In this document: positions 5,137 through 5,531 of the stretch, one piece after another
Layout of the letters: every line of letters begins with the position of its first letter
How positions within the stretch are numbered: the first letter of the stretch is position 1
From: Dehalococcoidia bacterium
Lineage (GTDB): Bacteria > Chloroflexota > Dehalococcoidia > Bin125
Assembly: GCA_007571275.1 (NCBI GenBank)
Contig: RKRS01000109.1
Span: 1 to 5,531, forward strand
Direction of reading: 5' to 3'
Length of the DNA: 5,531 nt
Translations under genes and position numbers: made by a program
Notes under the pieces: generated by a model
Told to the model about the DNA's origin: nothing
Databases searched by the model: none
What the model saw: only the letters and a program-made list of their open reading frames with translations

Positions 5137-5531
5137 ATGCCGACCGTCATCGATGTCCACGTCCACCTCTGTCGCACCCCGCAACAGGAGGCGATTGTCT
5201 TCCCCCGACAAGGCTTACCACTCTCCTGGCGTTGGGCGAACGGAGAAGCGTGCGGGGAGTACATGACCCGTAATGACGTCGAGGCGATTGTCGGCCTGAA
5301 CTACATGGTCGTGCCGGAGATGTTCGAGCAACAACGTGAGCGTCGACCGCGGGCGTCGGACGAGGCACTGAACGCCATGCTGCGCCAGCGTGTGCGCGAC
5401 TTCAACAGCTGGACGCTGGAGCGGCAACAGGCCGATCCGCGTATCCGCACATTCCTCTGCTGCGACATCGGCACATGGGGCGAAACCGACCTGCTGATGG
5501 AGGAACTGGAGCGTGGCGTCGCGCTGGGGGC
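5137..5531 (+). CDS. Amidohydrolase-2-type metal hydrolase, N-terminal fragment (3' end outside window)
   Basis: From ATG 5137 the frame stays open to the end of the window (131 complete codons), so it lacks a stop here. The protein opens with PTVIDVHVHLC; Asp6, His8 and His10 form the D-x-H-x-H metal motif that starts the TIM-barrel amidohydrolases, here most like the amidohydrolase-2 (PF04909) group, whose members hydrolyse or decarboxylate small carboxylated compounds. About residues 42-62 (EYMTRNDVEA then IVGLNYMVVPE) and DPRIRTFLCCDIGTWGE (108-124), followed by LLMEELERGVALGA, fit the early barrel: a strand, then a helix before the expected IKLHP-like strand, which is beyond the window. 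The remaining metal ligands cannot be checked. It begins 9 bases after the lutBA stop on the same strand, so it is probably co-transcribed, although the repeat hairpin lies between. No clear ribosome binding site is seen before the ATG (CAGTGAGCC only). The substrate is unknown. Confidence 0.75.
   Translation, partial: MPTVIDVHVHLCRTPQQEAIVFPRQGLPLSWRWANGEACGEYMTRNDVEAIVGLNYMVVPEMFEQQRERRPRASDEALNAMLRQRVRDFNSWTLERQQADPRIRTFLCCDIGTWGETDLLMEELERGVALG

Overview
This window reads as chromosomal DNA of a fairly GC-rich, probably aerobic or facultative heterotrophic bacterium, with metabolic genes packed closely and a few accessory features between them. The lineage cannot be fixed from 5.5 kb. A UGSC-type protein, a LUD-family hydroxy-acid oxidation locus, an isovaleryl-CoA-dehydrogenase-like enzyme and an amidohydrolase together resemble gene-rich uncultured marine bacteria, for example SAR202-like Chloroflexota or some Proteobacteria. 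That is an impression, not a demonstration.

Layout. (1) Bases 2-199 are the 3' end of a gene for a UGSC-family protein; its diagnostic motif lies upstream, outside the window. (2) Bases 200-284 are a more A/T-rich leader with a possible promoter and a good ribosome binding site, followed by a DUF3800 gene (GTG start at 285, ends 1010). (3) Bases 1011-1098 separate convergent genes and hold a perfect 9-bp hairpin; only the minus strand has a T-rich run after it, so it looks like the terminator of the next gene. (4) Bases 2250-1099 (minus) encode an acyl-CoA dehydrogenase with an isovaleryl-CoA-dehydrogenase-type active site. (5) Bases 2251-2341 are a short divergent control region. (6) Bases 2342-2851 encode a short LutC, overlapping by ATGA a 759-residue LutB-LutA fusion (2848-5127). 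(7) The end of that fusion gene consists of four 18-base tandem repeats and a REP-like hairpin. (8) Nine bases later an amidohydrolase-2-type gene starts (5137) and runs off the window.

How the genes work together. LutC and LutBA carry all the domains of the LutABC (LldEFG/YkgEFG) lactate-oxidising complex in two polypeptides, so this is probably a cytoplasmic Fe-S system oxidising L-lactate or another 2-hydroxy acid. The acyl-CoA dehydrogenase would feed electrons from branched-chain acyl-CoA (leucine catabolism) to ETF. Shared control of the two from the 91-bp divergent region is possible but unproven. The DUF3800 gene looks like a stand-alone accessory gene.

Most notable features: the LutB-LutA fusion; the low-complexity C-terminal tail of that protein, made from repeat DNA; a lutC start with no ribosome binding site, placed as in a leaderless transcript; and the IVD-type position of the catalytic glutamate in the dehydrogenase. 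I see no clearly new biological system, and no tRNA, rRNA, CRISPR array, transposase or phage gene.
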